From the NCBI GenBank assembly GCA_963383645.1, contig OY726567.1, positions 71,446,947 to 71,510,946 on the forward strand: 64,000 nt of DNA, read 5' to 3'. A program made the translations under genes and the position numbers. The stretch's first letter is position 1, and each line of letters starts with the position of its first letter. The notes under the pieces are model-generated. The model made no database searches, was not told the origin of the DNA, and was given only the letters and a program-made list of their open reading frames with translations. This DNA is from Muscardinus avellanarius (Eukaryota > Chordata > Mammalia > Rodentia > Gliridae). Positions 1 to 11,799 of this stretch are shown in pieces.

Positions 1-79
1 AGGCTGGCCGCGAACCTGGGTCCTCCTGTCTCAGCCTCCCAAATGCTGGGATTACAAGCGTGTGCTACCACGCCCGCCA
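1..79 (-). mobile_element. B1 half of a dimeric SINE, cut by window edge
   Basis: Minus-strand B1 sequence (tcagcctcccaaatgctggg, then a gtgtgctaccacgcccg end). The ID half would lie before base 1. Confidence 0.75.
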
Positions 80-81
80 TG

Positions 82-308
82 CAAGACACTATTTCAAAAC
101 AAAAATTAAGAGGGTTGAGGAAATAGTTTGGAGGTAGAATACCCCTTGACTTAATCTCTCCCCCAAAAAGGTACAGGTAGGGGTAGGCTGAGACAGGAGG
201 GTCACAAGTTAGAGACCAGCCTCAGCAACTAAAGAGACCCTGTTTAAAAAAAAAAAATAGGCCTGAGGGTGTAGCATCAAGCCCTGATTTCAACTCCCAG
301 TTCTACAC
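82..308 (+). mobile_element. Two degraded SINE fragments
   Basis: 82-170 is a B1 tail plus ID half (cactatttcaaaac, ggaggtagaatacccctt). 171-308 is a second copy missing its B1 start, with agaccctgtttaaa and an ID remnant ending near cccagttctacacc. Confidence 0.65.
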
Positions 309-352
309 CTGCATGTGTGTGTATGTGCGCGTGCACGCACGTACACACACAC
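309..352. repeat. Alternating purine-pyrimidine tract
   Basis: GT, GC and CA steps alternate over about 44 bases (tgtgtgtatgtgcgcgtgca, then cgcacgtacacacacac). Such tracts can adopt Z-DNA. Confidence 0.7.
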
Positions 353-1590
353 GGGGAAGAAGGGAGGAAGAAGATAAGATTCAAGGAGTGCAAATATTCA
401 AATAACAGAATTTCATGAAGAGATTATAGAACATGGGAAGGAAGAAGTTACGGATGGGATCATAAGAAAAACACGAGACTGAAGGGTGAGGATTTCCAGG
501 GCACTGAACTCCCAGCACAGTGAGTGCTGGGGCCAGGCCAGCCGAGCGCTATACACCTCAGGACATGCGCACAGAGCAAAGCAAAAAGCGTCAGAGAGAA
601 GGGAACAAAATGTATCTTCCCAAGGGATGGGGAAGCCAAGCTGGCTCTGGCTGTCACTGACAGCGGTGTTCATAGGCTCCAAACTGAAATGGTGTACTCG
701 CTGCAGGCACAAGTCTGGGCTAGATGAGGGCACCCCAGAGGGTCCTGGACCCTTAGCCTCTGGAAGATGCCAACAAGGGGAGGAAGGACCCAGAAAGAGA
801 GACCTACAGGGATGGTGAAGTTACTGAACCAAGGGTGAGGATGATCGCGGCAGGAAGTGCGGGGAAGGTGCCTGGCGGGCGGCGAGGGTCCCCCAAACCG
901 CCCTCAGAGCGGAATCGGTTCTGATCCTGGGGCCAGGGCCCCCAGAGGGCACAGCTGGGGAGAAGAATCCAGGGCAGAGCTGACAGCCTGCGTGTCTCCA
1001 AGCACTGAGAGGAGTCTAACAGCTCCTCCAGCATATCAGACATATCCACATGGAAACCCAAGCAAATGGAAGAACGCAACACAGGTTAATCTAGGACCTC
1101 ATCCCCCCACCCCGTGCCTCAAATATGAGGAAGGAGGACACCAACACCCATGAAGTCACACACCTCAAAGCCTCAACACTAACCCCACCAGAGGCGCCAG
1201 GGTGGCTGTGGAGAGGGAGGACAGTGTGTAGCTGCAAGCATGCTCACACTGGAGAAAGAGCGGACGCTCCACTTCCGCCTAACGCCCTGAGAATGGCTGC
1301 AGGGCTGGCTCGCTGAGGATGGATGGGCTGGACGCCATGGGCGTGGGTCCCCCCCAGCAGGGTGCCGAGGGTGCTTCCTGTTCGCCTGTATGCCTGTGGC
1401 AGCATGGCAATTTCTACTGAACACTTAGGAGGAAACAATGTAAGCGTGAGTGGAGCCATCCTGAGGAGAAAGGATCAGCAGGGTGAGCTTCCTTGTGCCT
1501 GGAAAGGGAGAAGAAAAACCTGCATGTCAAGGCTGGTAGGAGGCGCTCACGCCCACCCTGGCTATGGATAAGGAAGATCTAAGAGTGAGC
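353..1590. other. Non-repetitive intron block
   Basis: SINE-free intronic DNA of moderate GC. Open frames are present on both strands, but none resembles a known protein and no splice-flanked exon was found. Confidence 0.55.
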
Positions 1591-1591
1591 G

Positions 1592-1806
1592 CTGGAGCCA
1601 GGCATGCGGGGTAATGCACGCCTGGAATCTGGGGTGGTGCACACCTGTAATCCCAGTACTTGGGCAGCTGAAACAGGAGAATCACAGCCTTCGTAACTTA
1701 GCAAGACCCAGGTTCTTTAAAAAAAAAAAAAAGGGCTGGGGATATAGCTTGGAGGTAGAACACCCTTGGGCTCAACGACTCCAACAACCCCCCCCAACAC
1801 ACACAA
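1592..1806 (+). mobile_element. Dimeric B1-ID SINE
   Basis: The start looks rearranged: gcatgcggggtaatgcacgcc is followed by a second partial B1 start (ggtggtgcacacctgtaat). A 14-A linker and a complete ID half follow. Confidence 0.8.
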
Positions 1807-1849
1807 TGTAAGCACAGACCTAGGGGCTCAAAAGAGCATCCCTGTAGCC

Positions 1850-2072
1850 AGGCGTGGTGACCCACGCTTGTAATCCCAGCATTTGGGAGGCGGTGACAGG
1901 AGGATCCGGGTTCGTGAACAGCCTCAGCTACTTAGCGAGGCCCTTTGCAACTCAGTGACACCCTGTTTCAAAATAAAGAATAAAAAATAGGGCTGGGGGT
2001 GTAGCTCAGAGGTAGAATGCCCCTGGGGCTCCATCCCCAGTACCGAAAAAAAAATAAAAAATAAAAAAGAAG
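1850..2072 (+). mobile_element. Dimeric B1-ID SINE
   Basis: Complete copy from ccaggcgtggtgacccacgc to ccatccccagtaccg, with an AAATAAAA-type tail. It belongs to the common subfamily with the aaataaagaataaaaaatag linker. Confidence 0.9.
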
Positions 2073-2399
2073 GGTATCCCTGTAAGAGGACAGATGAGGA
2101 TGCCATGGCACAGGACCTACCCCATGCCTTCCTCCGGGTCTATGGGCAGAAGCCATGGGTGAGGAATCAAAAGCAGGATGAAGACCAGCAGCTCCCTGTA
2201 TGCCAAACGTCTCAGGCTCCTGAGAAGCTCCCTTTAAGGGACTGGAAGCAGCTTTAGAAATGTCCCTTTGGGGATTTGGGACAGAGCCATTTTTCTTTTT
2301 GAAAAGTGAATAAAATCCACTTAACCAATGCTGTGATTTTCAGGCTTTCAAAAAGCCACTAGCAAGACTAATACTTCACTATCAAAAAACGTAGCCCTT
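2073..2399. other. Short unique intron segment
   Basis: AT-moderate sequence between two SINEs. I see no gene, splice pair or recognisable repeat. Confidence 0.45.
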
Positions 2400-2610
2400 G
2401 CCAAGCGCGGTGGTACCTGCCTGTAATGCCAGCTACTTGGGATGCTGAGACAGAAAACCTGTGAGTTCGAGGCTAGCCTCAGCAATTTAGCAAGACCCTG
2501 TTCCAAAATACAAAATAGAAAGGGCTAGGGGTGTAACTCAGAGGTAAAATTCCTCTGGGTTCAATCTCTAGTACAAAAAACAAACAAGAAAAACAAAAAA
2601 CCAAAAAACA
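2400..2610 (+). mobile_element. Dimeric B1-ID SINE
   Basis: Starts ccaagcgcggtggtacctgc. The ID half ends in ctagtac followed by a CAAAAAA-type tail. Confidence 0.85.
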
Positions 2611-2641
2611 CAGCCCTCTAAGCCCAGGATAAATAAGATAA

Positions 2642-3360
2642 CTTTTTTTTTTTTTTTTTTTTTTTTTGGCAGTACTGGGGATGGAACCCAGGAACATTCT
2701 ACCTCCAAGCTACACTCCCAGCCCTATTTTTGGTATTTATTTATTTATTTATTTAGGGTCTGGGAATGGAACCCAGGGGCATTCAACCTCTGAGCTACAC
2801 CCCCTGCCCAATTTCCTTATTTCCTTATTTCCTTCCTTCCTTCCTTCCTTCCTTCCTTCCTTCCTTCCTTCCTTCCTTCCTTCCTTCCTGTGGAACCCTT
2901 CTACCTCTGGGCTACACTCCCAGACCTATTTTGCCAGCAAAGCTGGCTTCAAACCTGCGCGATCTTCCTGTCTCTGCCTCCCAAGCGTGGGGATTATAAG
3001 GGTGCGCCACCACGCTGGGCTTTCTTCTTTTTTTTTTTTTTTGGTACTGAGGTTCCTGGAAACCCTTCTACCTCTGGGCTACACTCCCAGACATCTATTT
3101 TTTATATTTTATTTGGAAACGGGGTCCCTTAAGCCAGCGAGGCCGGCTTCAAACCTGCGTGATCCTCCTGTCTCCGCCTCTCAAGCACGGGGATTACAAG
3201 TGTGTGCAACCACACCCGGCCCAGCTTTATTTTTCATTTTGAAACAGGGTCTCACTGAGTTGCAGAGGGCCTAAGTAGCTGAGGCTGTTCGCAAACTACA
3301 ATTCTACGGTCTCAGCCTCCAGAATGCTGGGATTACAAGCGTGCACCACCATGCTCGGCT
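2642..3360 (-). mobile_element. Nested minus-strand SINE cluster
   Basis: At least four SINE pieces are stacked in one orientation: ID halves at 2664-2735 and 2736-2813, a B1 half at 2889-3021, a complete altered-subfamily copy at 3022-3221 and an outer B1 half at 3222-3360. A TTCC microsatellite separates the pieces. The 3022-3221 copy carries the near-palindrome aagccagcgaggccggctt. Confidence 0.85.
2819..2888. repeat. (TTCC)n microsatellite
   Basis: About 14 uninterrupted TTCC units after two ttccttatt-like units, sitting inside a SINE cluster where it probably grew from an A-rich tail (GGAA on the minus strand). Confidence 0.95.
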
Positions 3361-3944
3361 TAGATGACTATTTTTAAACTCAGCACCTGCCCGACATCGT
3401 GGCAGAGCCGAGTGGCCAGACAGAGGGGTGGGGTCTGGACTCTCCCTAATCCTGGCTGTGTTCCCTGGATATGTTCTACTTTCTATGTTTGTCTTTTGTT
3501 CAAGAGCTCCCTGGCAGGTGCCAGCCACAGATGGGGTCGTGGCCTGGGCACTGTGCCCAGGTGGGCTGGCCAAGCTCTTTTTCCTGGGCTTGGTTGGGCA
3601 GTTAGATAAGGCTTTTCTCTGCAAAGGGAAGTGTGAACACAGACCCAAAGGAAAGCGCCCAGGGTACACTTGGCTAAGCAGGACCTGCCTCAGGAGAGCC
3701 TATCACAAACAGGCAGCCTGGGTGGTTACAGGTGGGGGGATGCGGAGGCCTTCACATCAAGCCACAGCCTGACCTCATGCCAGAGAGGCTGAACCTCGCC
3801 CCTTGGGCTGTGGGCCCAGGGAACCTATCCAAGGTGCTGCTCCTGGGTGGAGGCAGGGTTGTTGGGACTGAGGAGTCCCTGGGGTGCTAGCAGGCACTGG
3901 GAGGTGCCGGCCCGGCTCAGACCCAAAGCTGAGCTGCACTTCGA

Positions 3945-4050
3945 GAGGCTGAATTATTCATGACTCACTAACTTCTAAACTATTCCAGTTTTACATTTTT
4001 AAATATTTAATAATTAGGCATCAAATATTTATGCAATTTTATTAGCAGCT
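3945..4050. promoter_or_regulatory. AT-rich island, candidate conserved element
   Basis: An abrupt AT-rich stretch in GC-rich surroundings. It holds an AP-1 consensus (TGACTCA, 3961-3967) and several TAAT/ATTA cores (for example taataattaggca). Function is inferred from composition only. Confidence 0.3.
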
Positions 4051-4649
4051 GTGGAAGGCGGGTGCTGCAGTGGTGGTGACGGCAGGGTCCGCATCCTGCT
4101 CCCAATGGCTGTCTACACAGTGGCAAAGAAGAGGTGCCCAGGCAGGCCAGCGGGTGCCCCAGGGAGACTGTGGTGGGTGCAACCCTCAGGGGCCCTGACA
4201 TGGCCTGGAGCGTCGAGGCCGCCGCCTGCCCGCCCCGGTTTCAAACTCCAGGAGACAAGCCCAAGTGGGCGGCAGGCGCGAGATGTGCTTGTGCCAGCTG
4301 GGGCGCCTCCAAGGCCCTCCCTCTCCACGCCCACCAGGCACAGCGCTGGGTGGGACTCCTGTCTCCCCACGGGCTGTCCTCAGCCATAGGTGATGGGCCA
4401 CCACTACCCACCAGCCGGGCCCCCTGCTGCTCTGAGGGAATGGGGTCGCTTCACTCTGCTGGCACCAGGGCCCCAGACTTGGTCTCCATCTCGAGCCCGC
4501 GTTCCCCTGCTGGGCCGGAAATTGCACGTTTTTCACCAGAGAGGAGACGCTCGCCCTGGAATTACATGCAGATGAGCGGCTCCTGTGCCCACCGCCTGGC
4601 TGCTGGCAGACGCCCCCTGGGTAAGCTCTGCGTGGCTTTCAAACAGGGC

Positions 4650-4748
4650 ACCTCTGTGTGATTAACTGCTCACTCCAGCAAGCAGCTTGTCAGCTTGCAC
4701 AAAAATGATTTGAAAAGACACCAGCAATTACAGCCCACCAGATTATGG
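4650..4748. promoter_or_regulatory. AT-richer island, candidate conserved element
   Basis: Contains gtgattaactgctcac, aaaatgatttgaaaag and gcaattacagc, homeodomain- and POU-like words in GC-rich flanks. Low confidence. Confidence 0.22.
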
Positions 4749-5304
4749 GGTGGGAGAGTCCCCGGGTGACGAGCGGGCGCTGATATCATATTCACAGGAA
4801 GACTCCCTCCCCCATCCCTGAGGACAGAGCAGCCGGTCCCAGGGGATGGCCCTGTGGGGTGCCGGGCTGCACAGACCCCGTGGCACAGTTGGCGAGAGGG
4901 ACCAGCTGCGCCCCAGTGGAAGGGGATGAAGGCCCCTGGAGTAGGTGGAGCCTCCAGCTGATCCTGCATGGGAGGGATACTGCACTGTGTCGCAGGTGTG
5001 GAAACAGATGTTGAGGGTGGGGGTCGGGGGCGCTCAGTATCACCCAGTTCAGGTCTATGGGGTTGGCCAGTCACAGAGACTATATTACTAGTCAAGGGCC
5101 ACCCCAGCAGCCCCGGTGAGGGAACCTCCCCCAATATCTGCCAGGTGTCAGGCAACAGGGCCATAGCCTGTGCCACCTTGGACGCCATCCCAGGGTCTGA
5201 ATGGTGGCCAATATTGGTTACCAGGTCTTGGCTCAGAAGGACTCCTTGGTCTACCCAGTAGCGCGGCTCCCTGAAGCTATCTAGGTGGCACTTGACTTCA
5301 TTTG

Positions 5305-5977
5305 TGTGTGTGGGGTACTGAGGAACAAACATACGGGCATTTTACCTTCAAGCTACACTCTCAGCCCTTTTTCCTTTTTATTTTTTATTATGAAATAGGG
5401 TCGCACTAGCTGGGTGTGGTGGCACAAGCTTGTAATCCTAGTACTTGGGAGGCTGAGACGGGAGGATCGCAGGTTTGTGGCCAGCCTTAGCTACTTAGCG
5501 AGGCCTTCTGCAACTTAGTGAGACCCTGTTTCAAAATAAAGAATAAAAGGCCAGGCGTGGTGGCGCACGCTTGTAATCTCAGCATTTGGGAGGCTGAGAC
5601 AGGAGGATCAGGGTTCGCGGACAGCCTCAGCTACGTAGTGAAGCCCTTTACAACTCAGTGAGACCCTGTTTCAAAATAAGGAATAAAAAAATAGGGCTGG
5701 GGACTGGGGATGTAGCTCGGAGGTAGAATGCCCCCTGAGTCCCATCCCCAGTAATACATACACAAAAAGAAAAAATTAGGGTTGGGAGTGTAGTTTGAAG
5801 GTAGAATGCCCCTGGGTTCAACCCCTCAGTACTGTAACAAACAAACAAACCCCAAATAGGGTATCACTAAGTTGCTGAGAGTATCACTAAATTACTAAGG
5901 CTGGCCTTGAACCTGCAATTCTCCTGTCTCAGCCTACTAGGTACTGGAATTACAGGCGCATGTCACTGGATCTGGCC
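5305..5977. mobile_element. Three-level nested SINE insertion
   Basis: The outer minus copy is split into an ID half (5305-5409) and a B1 half (about 5856-5977). A plus copy (5410-5548 and 5771-5850) interrupts it, flanked by an imperfect 16-bp target duplication, aaatagggtcgcacta versus aaatagggtatcacta. A third, complete plus copy (5549-5770) sits in the A-rich linker of the second. Confidence 0.85.
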
Positions 5978-8900
5978 ACCTGACTTCATTTTATGGCTTT
6001 ATCAGCTGACTCAATGCTAGCCTTCCTCCACCCTCAGCACCCTTCCCAGGGCAGGCCCTCATCTGCCATGTGGCAGCAGGTGCCTGACGGAGGCACGCGC
6101 AGCAGTGGGTAAAGGGTGTTGGGTGCATTCCCTCATCATGCTCGGAGGTCACCAAGGAGAAACAGAGAGTCAGAGAAGTTGGCAGCCAACTGTCTGCAGC
6201 CCCCATGTGGGTCTGGATGCTGGCTCTGACTATGCTGGTGCTGTCCACCAGGGAGCCTCCACCTGCCAGCCCTGTAGGGCCTCTCTCCTTACCCTGCACC
6301 AGCTCCTGGACCTGAACTCCGCAGGGCCTTCTCTGAGTATATTTGCCCTTCCAAGTGACCCCAGCTACAGGTGCCCATGACTACCAGCTGTCACGCCCTG
6401 AAACTCCAGGAATGCCCGAGTCCTATATGCCCAACCTCCCACTTCCCAGCCACACCCACACCAAAACTGAGGCCACCAGACTCCTGCAGACACAGGTCTG
6501 GTCGGTACTCCACTGAGCACTGAGTTTCCAGGCAGCCCCCCAGCCTCCCCACCTCCACCAATGCTCATGTCCCCCTTCACCAGAGTCCACTGTGCTCCTC
6601 CTCAGAAGTACCCGTGGGCCCTTCTTCCATTGGGGGCAAAACCCACACCTCGAGAGCTGGCCAGGCCTTCTGCATAGGAAAGTCACACTGCAGGCAGAAA
6701 ATGCACTCAATGCTTGCTCTTGGGGCATGTGATTCTCATTCTTTGCCTCCTACCAGGGAACCACCTCCAACAGTAGACTTTGAGACCCAGCTCTGACATC
6801 ACCCTGAAAACCTACTCCCCTGGACTTCCTCGACCCTCTGAACCCCCAAGCTGGAGCTACACCTTGGGCAGGTGTATAAGCCTCCTTGCCGTGGGCTCAC
6901 CACCTCCATCACACACATCTCTGGAGGCAGTGGCAGGGCCTCAGCCATCAAACCCCAGCACGCCATGGTGCCTGGGAACTGCAGCCGGAGATCAGCACTG
7001 ACAGGCAGGCACCAGCGCGTCCACCGTCTCTGTGGGGCCTGGTGGAGGTCTCCGGCATGCGGGCCATGGAAGGGCAGGGACGGGATTCAAGAGCATGGGG
7101 CCAATAGGACGGCTTCCTTCTGTCCCAGAAGCAGGAAGGGTAAAGGCCAGGTGGGGACAAGTCCTGGATGGCAAGGGCGCTTGCATTCCAGCTGACTGCT
7201 GCTAAGAGGCACTGCGGACAGAAGGAGGGGAAGCCGCCCCGCCAGCAAGTCCTGGAGCACACGACACGAGCTTCCTTTGCAGCCCGGGTCAACTGCACAA
7301 GAAATGGCTTCTGACTAGAGACTGGCCAGCCCAAGAGGGACATTTTCTGGGGACATGTCTTGGCTCAAGAAGGCAAGCACAGCCTACCAGCTTCTCTGTT
7401 TAGGGGCTGGGACTCGGGAGACTCTAGCAGGGCAGCTGGTGACGGGAGTGAGGGAGGAGGAGGGTCAGAAGCGAGCCACATCTCTGTCAGAGGAAGCTGA
7501 GAGAAGAGAACGGCATGATCAGCGACAGCCGCTGGCTGCGAATGAGTCCCTGAGGGTGAGGGTGGCGTCCTTTCTGGGCAGGGCAGCCCCTGGCTGCTAC
7601 ACCATATGTGCTTCTCATTGGTACAATGCAAGGCTGCACCTCAAAGGTGTGAGCTGCGTAGTCAAATACCCAAGAGCAAGCTATGCGCTTTCTCCTGGTG
7701 GATGCTAGGGGCCCCTCTGAGAAGTGCTGGATGCTGAGGGGCTGTGCTTTCAGAACACTTCTGGGGAAGGTCCTCTTTGTTCCAGGATGAGCAGAGGGTC
7801 TCGGGACCTAGAGAGATGCCATGATCCAGCAATGGGGCCACATGCCTGCCCTTGGCAACAAACAGCTACACCCATAGGTGCAGGAGCCCAGAACTGACCT
7901 CTGACCTCACACTGGTCCTGGCTAGCTGCGCACACACCCACGCAAGGCTAGTGCAGCTGGTAAGGTGAGCACTATTGCCAGCCCCACCAGCTGAGGGCGT
8001 GCAGTCTACTCAGGACTGCCCAGTAGGGGCACCCATAGAGAGCCTCCCATCTGTTCCTACTCCCCAGCTGGATGGAAGGCCTGGGGCTGCTTCTGGGAAT
8101 GCACATCACGGCCTCTGGGGAGGATGGGGGAGATCCAGGGAGGGTCTTTAGTGTCACCACCTCAGGACACACAGGAGCCCATCATGTGCACACCCTCCAG
8201 AACCAGAAACACCTCGCGAGACAGAACCGTACGCCCCCTACATCATATCACAAAGTGAGATGCAACCCGTAAGAGCACAGCTGCCTGACCCAAGTTTCCA
8301 GAAGCTTCCTTCCATAGAAGCACCTAGCAGGCGGCCTGCCGAGAGCAGGACGGGCAGACGCGTCTCGCAGTCCACTGGGCAGGGCGGAAGCGCCAACGGA
8401 GCCGGAGCTGGGCTGGGAGTCGTCACATCCACTGGGCTGGGGACGCGTCTGTGTGAGCTCAGGAGCTCTCGATCCACTCTGCGCGCTGGATGTGTTATTA
8501 ATTTCCGACAGTGGGCTTACAGAAACTAATTCCCTGGAAGGCGAGCTCCCTTTGAGAAGAGGGAAGCCTTTCCAGAGCTCATCTTTTATTGACCGAGTCA
8601 TTTTCGAGTCAATCTGTCTGCTTTCGGCAAGACAAGAGTTTTAAATCTTCTTTCCTCCTTTTCGGGATGTGGCAGTCTATTAAAATCCACTAACGCATGC
8701 AGTGGCCTTGGACTTGAGATGTCACCAATTCTGTAGGTGGCAGATCAAGGAAGAGGCCAGAGAACGGGTGTAGCAGTTGGACGAGCCCGGAGAGAAGGCT
8801 CTGGAAGGAGAGCACAGCCGAGGGCGGGCTGGGGTGGGGCAGCGAGAGGGAACTTGAGATCAGTGGGCTTAGGACCCCCCCAGCTCGCCCCAGGTGGAGC

Positions 8901-9180
8901 AAGGACCAGAAGCCCCAGGGACCAGAGGCAAATCAGCTACGAGGTGGCAAGGAGGAGTGTGCCCGGCCTGCAGAGGGGAGGGGTGCCCAGGCGGGCGCTG
9001 AGGGGGAAAGCACTTACAGAAACGGAAAAACAGCAACAAGGTCCTCCTGCGCCCACTGGCTCGGGGCCACCCTGGCATCCTGGGGTCTCTGTGGGGTCAG
9101 CAGCCTGGGACTTTGAGGGGCACTCTGGCTCTGGGCTGGGAAAGAGGTCAGGGAGTCCTGGCTTATTACAATTTGAGTGA
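5978..9180. other. SINE-free intron block
   Basis: About 3.2 kb, one of the longest SINE-free stretches. Open frames of up to 147 codons occur on both strands without recognisable homology. An AT-rich island at 8455-8710 is listed separately. Confidence 0.6.
8455..8710. promoter_or_regulatory. Candidate conserved noncoding element
   Basis: About 250 bp with balanced composition and ordered motif-like words: gtgttattaatttccgac, cttacagaaactaattccc, cttttattgaccgagtcatt, aatctgtctgctttcgg, tctattaaaatccac. No repeat family or open frame explains it. It looks like an enhancer-type element, which needs a cross-species alignment to test. Confidence 0.4.
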
Positions 9181-9390
9181 AGCCAGGCGTGGTGGCACAC
9201 ACCTGTATTCCCAGTACTTGGGAGGCTGAGACAGGAGGATCACAGCCTCAGCAACTTAATGAGACCCTCGGCCACCCCGTGAGAGCCTGTTTCAAAATAA
9301 AAAAATAAAAAAGACTTAGGGTGTAGCTCATTGGCAGAGCACCCCTGAGATCAATCTCCAGTACCAAACAACACCACCACCACCAAACAA
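9181..9390 (+). mobile_element. Dimeric B1-ID SINE
   Basis: Starts agccaggcgtggtggcacac. The ID half ends in ccagtacc and the tail carries CACCACCAC units. Confidence 0.9.
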
Positions 9391-9409
9391 AATATAACAT
9401 GAATGAGCC

Positions 9410-9545
9410 TGTTTCATAGTTTACAATTATGCAGAGCGGGCCCTGTGGTGGCCTCAAAGCTGAGGCTCAGAGGGCGTAAGTGACTGCAGAGGATGTGCAG
9501 CCGGAGCGTGGCAAAGCCAGGGCTGAAGTGTGGGTCGCCCGGTTC
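9410..9545 (-). mobile_element. MIR-like SINE fragment
   Basis: The words ctgaggctcagagggcgtaagtgactg and gtgcagccggagcgtggcaa follow the antisense MIR core (lower-copy, old mammalian SINE). Confidence 0.5.
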
Positions 9546-9869
9546 CGTTAAGCAGAACAGGCGTCGGGCTCCCCAGACCCGTGATCCCCACCACTGGGGA
9601 TGCTGCTCACACTCCTCCTAGCCCCCGTCAGATCTTGGCGTTTCAGCAAGGTCCACCTGAGGCACTATGGCGGGAGCATGCTTCACACCCTGTTGCCTGC
9701 GACACTGGACAAGAGGGCAGGAGGCCCGAGGCCGGCAGATCCATGTGGCTCTGCTCCTCCCCACACAGACCTGCTCCAGGCCATCCCTGTTATACTGTGG
9801 CGAAGGATAGGGCAGCATTCTGCCCAGGGCATGGGTATTCTGTGGGAGGCTGAGGATGGACTAGTTTAT

Positions 9870-10588
9870 CCGAAGGAGGAAATTTCAAAAAAGTACAACA
9901 TTCAGGCTGTGGCATGGGTGTTACTGGCCACTTTTAACCAAATTTCCAATGGGAATCAGGAGCAAAGAGGAGCAGAGCAGAAAGATTTGGAACATTGAAG
10001 CTTGGCCAGAATAGGAGCAGCCAAGAAGGACTCAATCGCTGGCACCAATAAAAAAGAAGCCAAGTGCTCTGTGCCCCCTCGAGGGCCCCTCAGAATCAAA
10101 AGACCACTGTCATACAGGCTCAGAGATGCAAAAAAAAAAAAAAAAAAAAACCAAAAAAAACCCCACAAATCTTTTTCAAAGACTTTTCAGGACAGAACTT
10201 TTCAGAAGAGGACCCCGGGGCGTCTTGCATGTCAGGAATGTTTAAGAGATGGCTTCCCCAGGATTCAGCTGGCAACATACTTCACAGGCTGCTGCAGCCC
10301 TTGTTCAAGCAAATCCAGGTATGAACAGCTCCTGCTGGCGATAGACCTTGGCGTCATCCGATGCTGGCTCTGCAGGAGTTAAGGGCTGGTAGCTACCATG
10401 CCCAGCTGTAACTTGCTTTTTAATTTTCTACAGGGACTCACAGTCCTGAGTCTGCCTTGGATCTTAGAGGAGAATTTTCACTGGACTTGGAGTAGTGCTG
10501 GAACAGTTACTACTCTGGGCTCTTGGTGACTGAACGAATGCCTTTTGCACTGTGGGATGGACATGGCCTTTGGGGACAAGGGGTGGGA
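9870..10588 (+). mobile_element. MaLR-type internal sequence
   Basis: Decayed ERVL-MaLR internal region joined directly to the LTR that follows. The last 80 bases (aatgccttttgcactgtggg, acatggcctttggggac) resemble the conserved MaLR sequence just upstream of the 3' LTR. It includes an A20 tract at 10130-10150. No coding capacity remains. Confidence 0.6.
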
Positions 10589-10942
10589 TGCTGTAGTTTG
10601 GATCTTGACTGTCCCCCAGAGGCCCATAGATTGAAGGCTGGTCCTGGGGGGGAGGGGGAGGACCCACGTAGAGGTGGAGCCTGATGGGAAGCACTTAAGC
10701 CTTCAAGCACCGTGGGGTTGTGGTCCATCCCTCACTCTTCTTTTGCTCCCCGGTGGTGAAGTGAGTGGTTTTCCTCTTCCACATGCACCTGCTATGATAT
10801 ACTGCCTCACTCAGGCCCAAAGCAATAGACCCAATAAGTCACGGATAAAAACCTCCCAAACTATTACCCCTTCAAAACCTTCTCTCTTTGTAAGCTGATC
10901 CTCTCGAGTACTTCATGATAGTGACGGAAAGCTGACTCACGC
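10589..10942 (+). mobile_element. MaLR-type 3' LTR
   Basis: Starts tgctgtagtttggatcttga and ends gacggaaagctgactcacgca, the usual MaLR LTR ends. In between are the family's tgtcccccagaggcccatag and gcctcactcaggcccaaagc words. It lies antisense to MAD1L1. Confidence 0.7.
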
Positions 10943-11214
10943 ACCTGGGTTGGACTGCACCTTCCCTCAGGGCAGAGGGCTTTATCGGTCTGTCCACAGA
11001 TGAGGATGAGGCAGGCACAGTGCTCTGAGTGCTTTATTCTGGGGCACATGAGTGAGGAATGAATCTGTGTCCTTGGCCTAAGGCTGCCTACAGTGGGAAC
11101 TCGGTAAATGCTGCTGCTGGGACCTGGCAGGAGAGCTCCGTTCTAGAAATCAGATGCAAACTACAGTGAAGGAAAGGAGAGAGAAAATAAAATACGTAAA
11201 AGAGGTAGATTTCA

Positions 11215-11425
11215 AGCTTGACGCAATGGCACATGCTCGTAATCCCTGTACTTAGGAGGCTGGGGCAGGAGGATCACAGGTTCAAGGCCAGCCTCAGCAA
11301 CTCAGGGAGGCCCTCAGCAACTCAGGGAGACTGTTTAAAAACAATACAAAGGATTGGGGGTATAGCTCAGAGGTACAATGTCCCTGGGTTCAATCCTCAG
11401 TACCAAAAGAAAAAAAGGGGGGGGG
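11215..11425 (+). mobile_element. Dimeric B1-ID SINE
   Basis: Contains a local duplication, two copies of cagcaactcagggag (11294-11333), before the linker. The tail includes a G9 run. Confidence 0.85.
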
Positions 11426-11799
11426 AAAGAAAAGAAAAAGAAGCAAGAATGGCATTGATAGACTGATTTAGAAATGTACTTGGGAATGCAAAGATTAAAG
11501 AGAAGGCTGGAGGATTCACACTGTCTAGCTCCAAGTCTACCAGGAGGAATGTATCCACCGTCAAGACTGGATGGAACTGGAACCCAAATGAGCAAACAGA
11601 TCGTCAGAACAGAACAGAGACTCCACAAAACCTACATCATCGGTAGGCTTTCAAAAAAGAAACCACAGCACGTCAGTGGTAGAAAGGCAAACCTTTCAAC
11701 AAAGGATGCTACGATGACCGACACCTAAGTGGAGAAAAATGAAACCAGGCCAGGGGCATCTACCTCCGAGCTCCATCCCCAGCCTCCCCCTCACCCTCG
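11426..11799. other. Unique intron segment
   Basis: AT-moderate sequence between opposite-facing SINEs. I see no gene or recognised repeat. Confidence 0.4.

Larger units (their letters stand above)
3361..5304. other. SINE-free intron block
   Basis: About 1.9 kb without SINEs. It is GC-rich except for two AT-rich islands listed separately. The 220-codon open frame on the minus strand (4670-5332) has no recognisable domain and starts in a SINE, so it is treated as chance. Confidence 0.6.

Noticed and set aside
2666..3274. A 202-codon open frame on the plus strand
   Set aside because: It runs through stacked minus-strand SINEs and a TTCC microsatellite (PSFL repeats); a repeat artefact.
4670..5332. 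A 220-codon minus frame
   Set aside because: No recognisable domain, starts inside a SINE, and no splice-site or conservation evidence.
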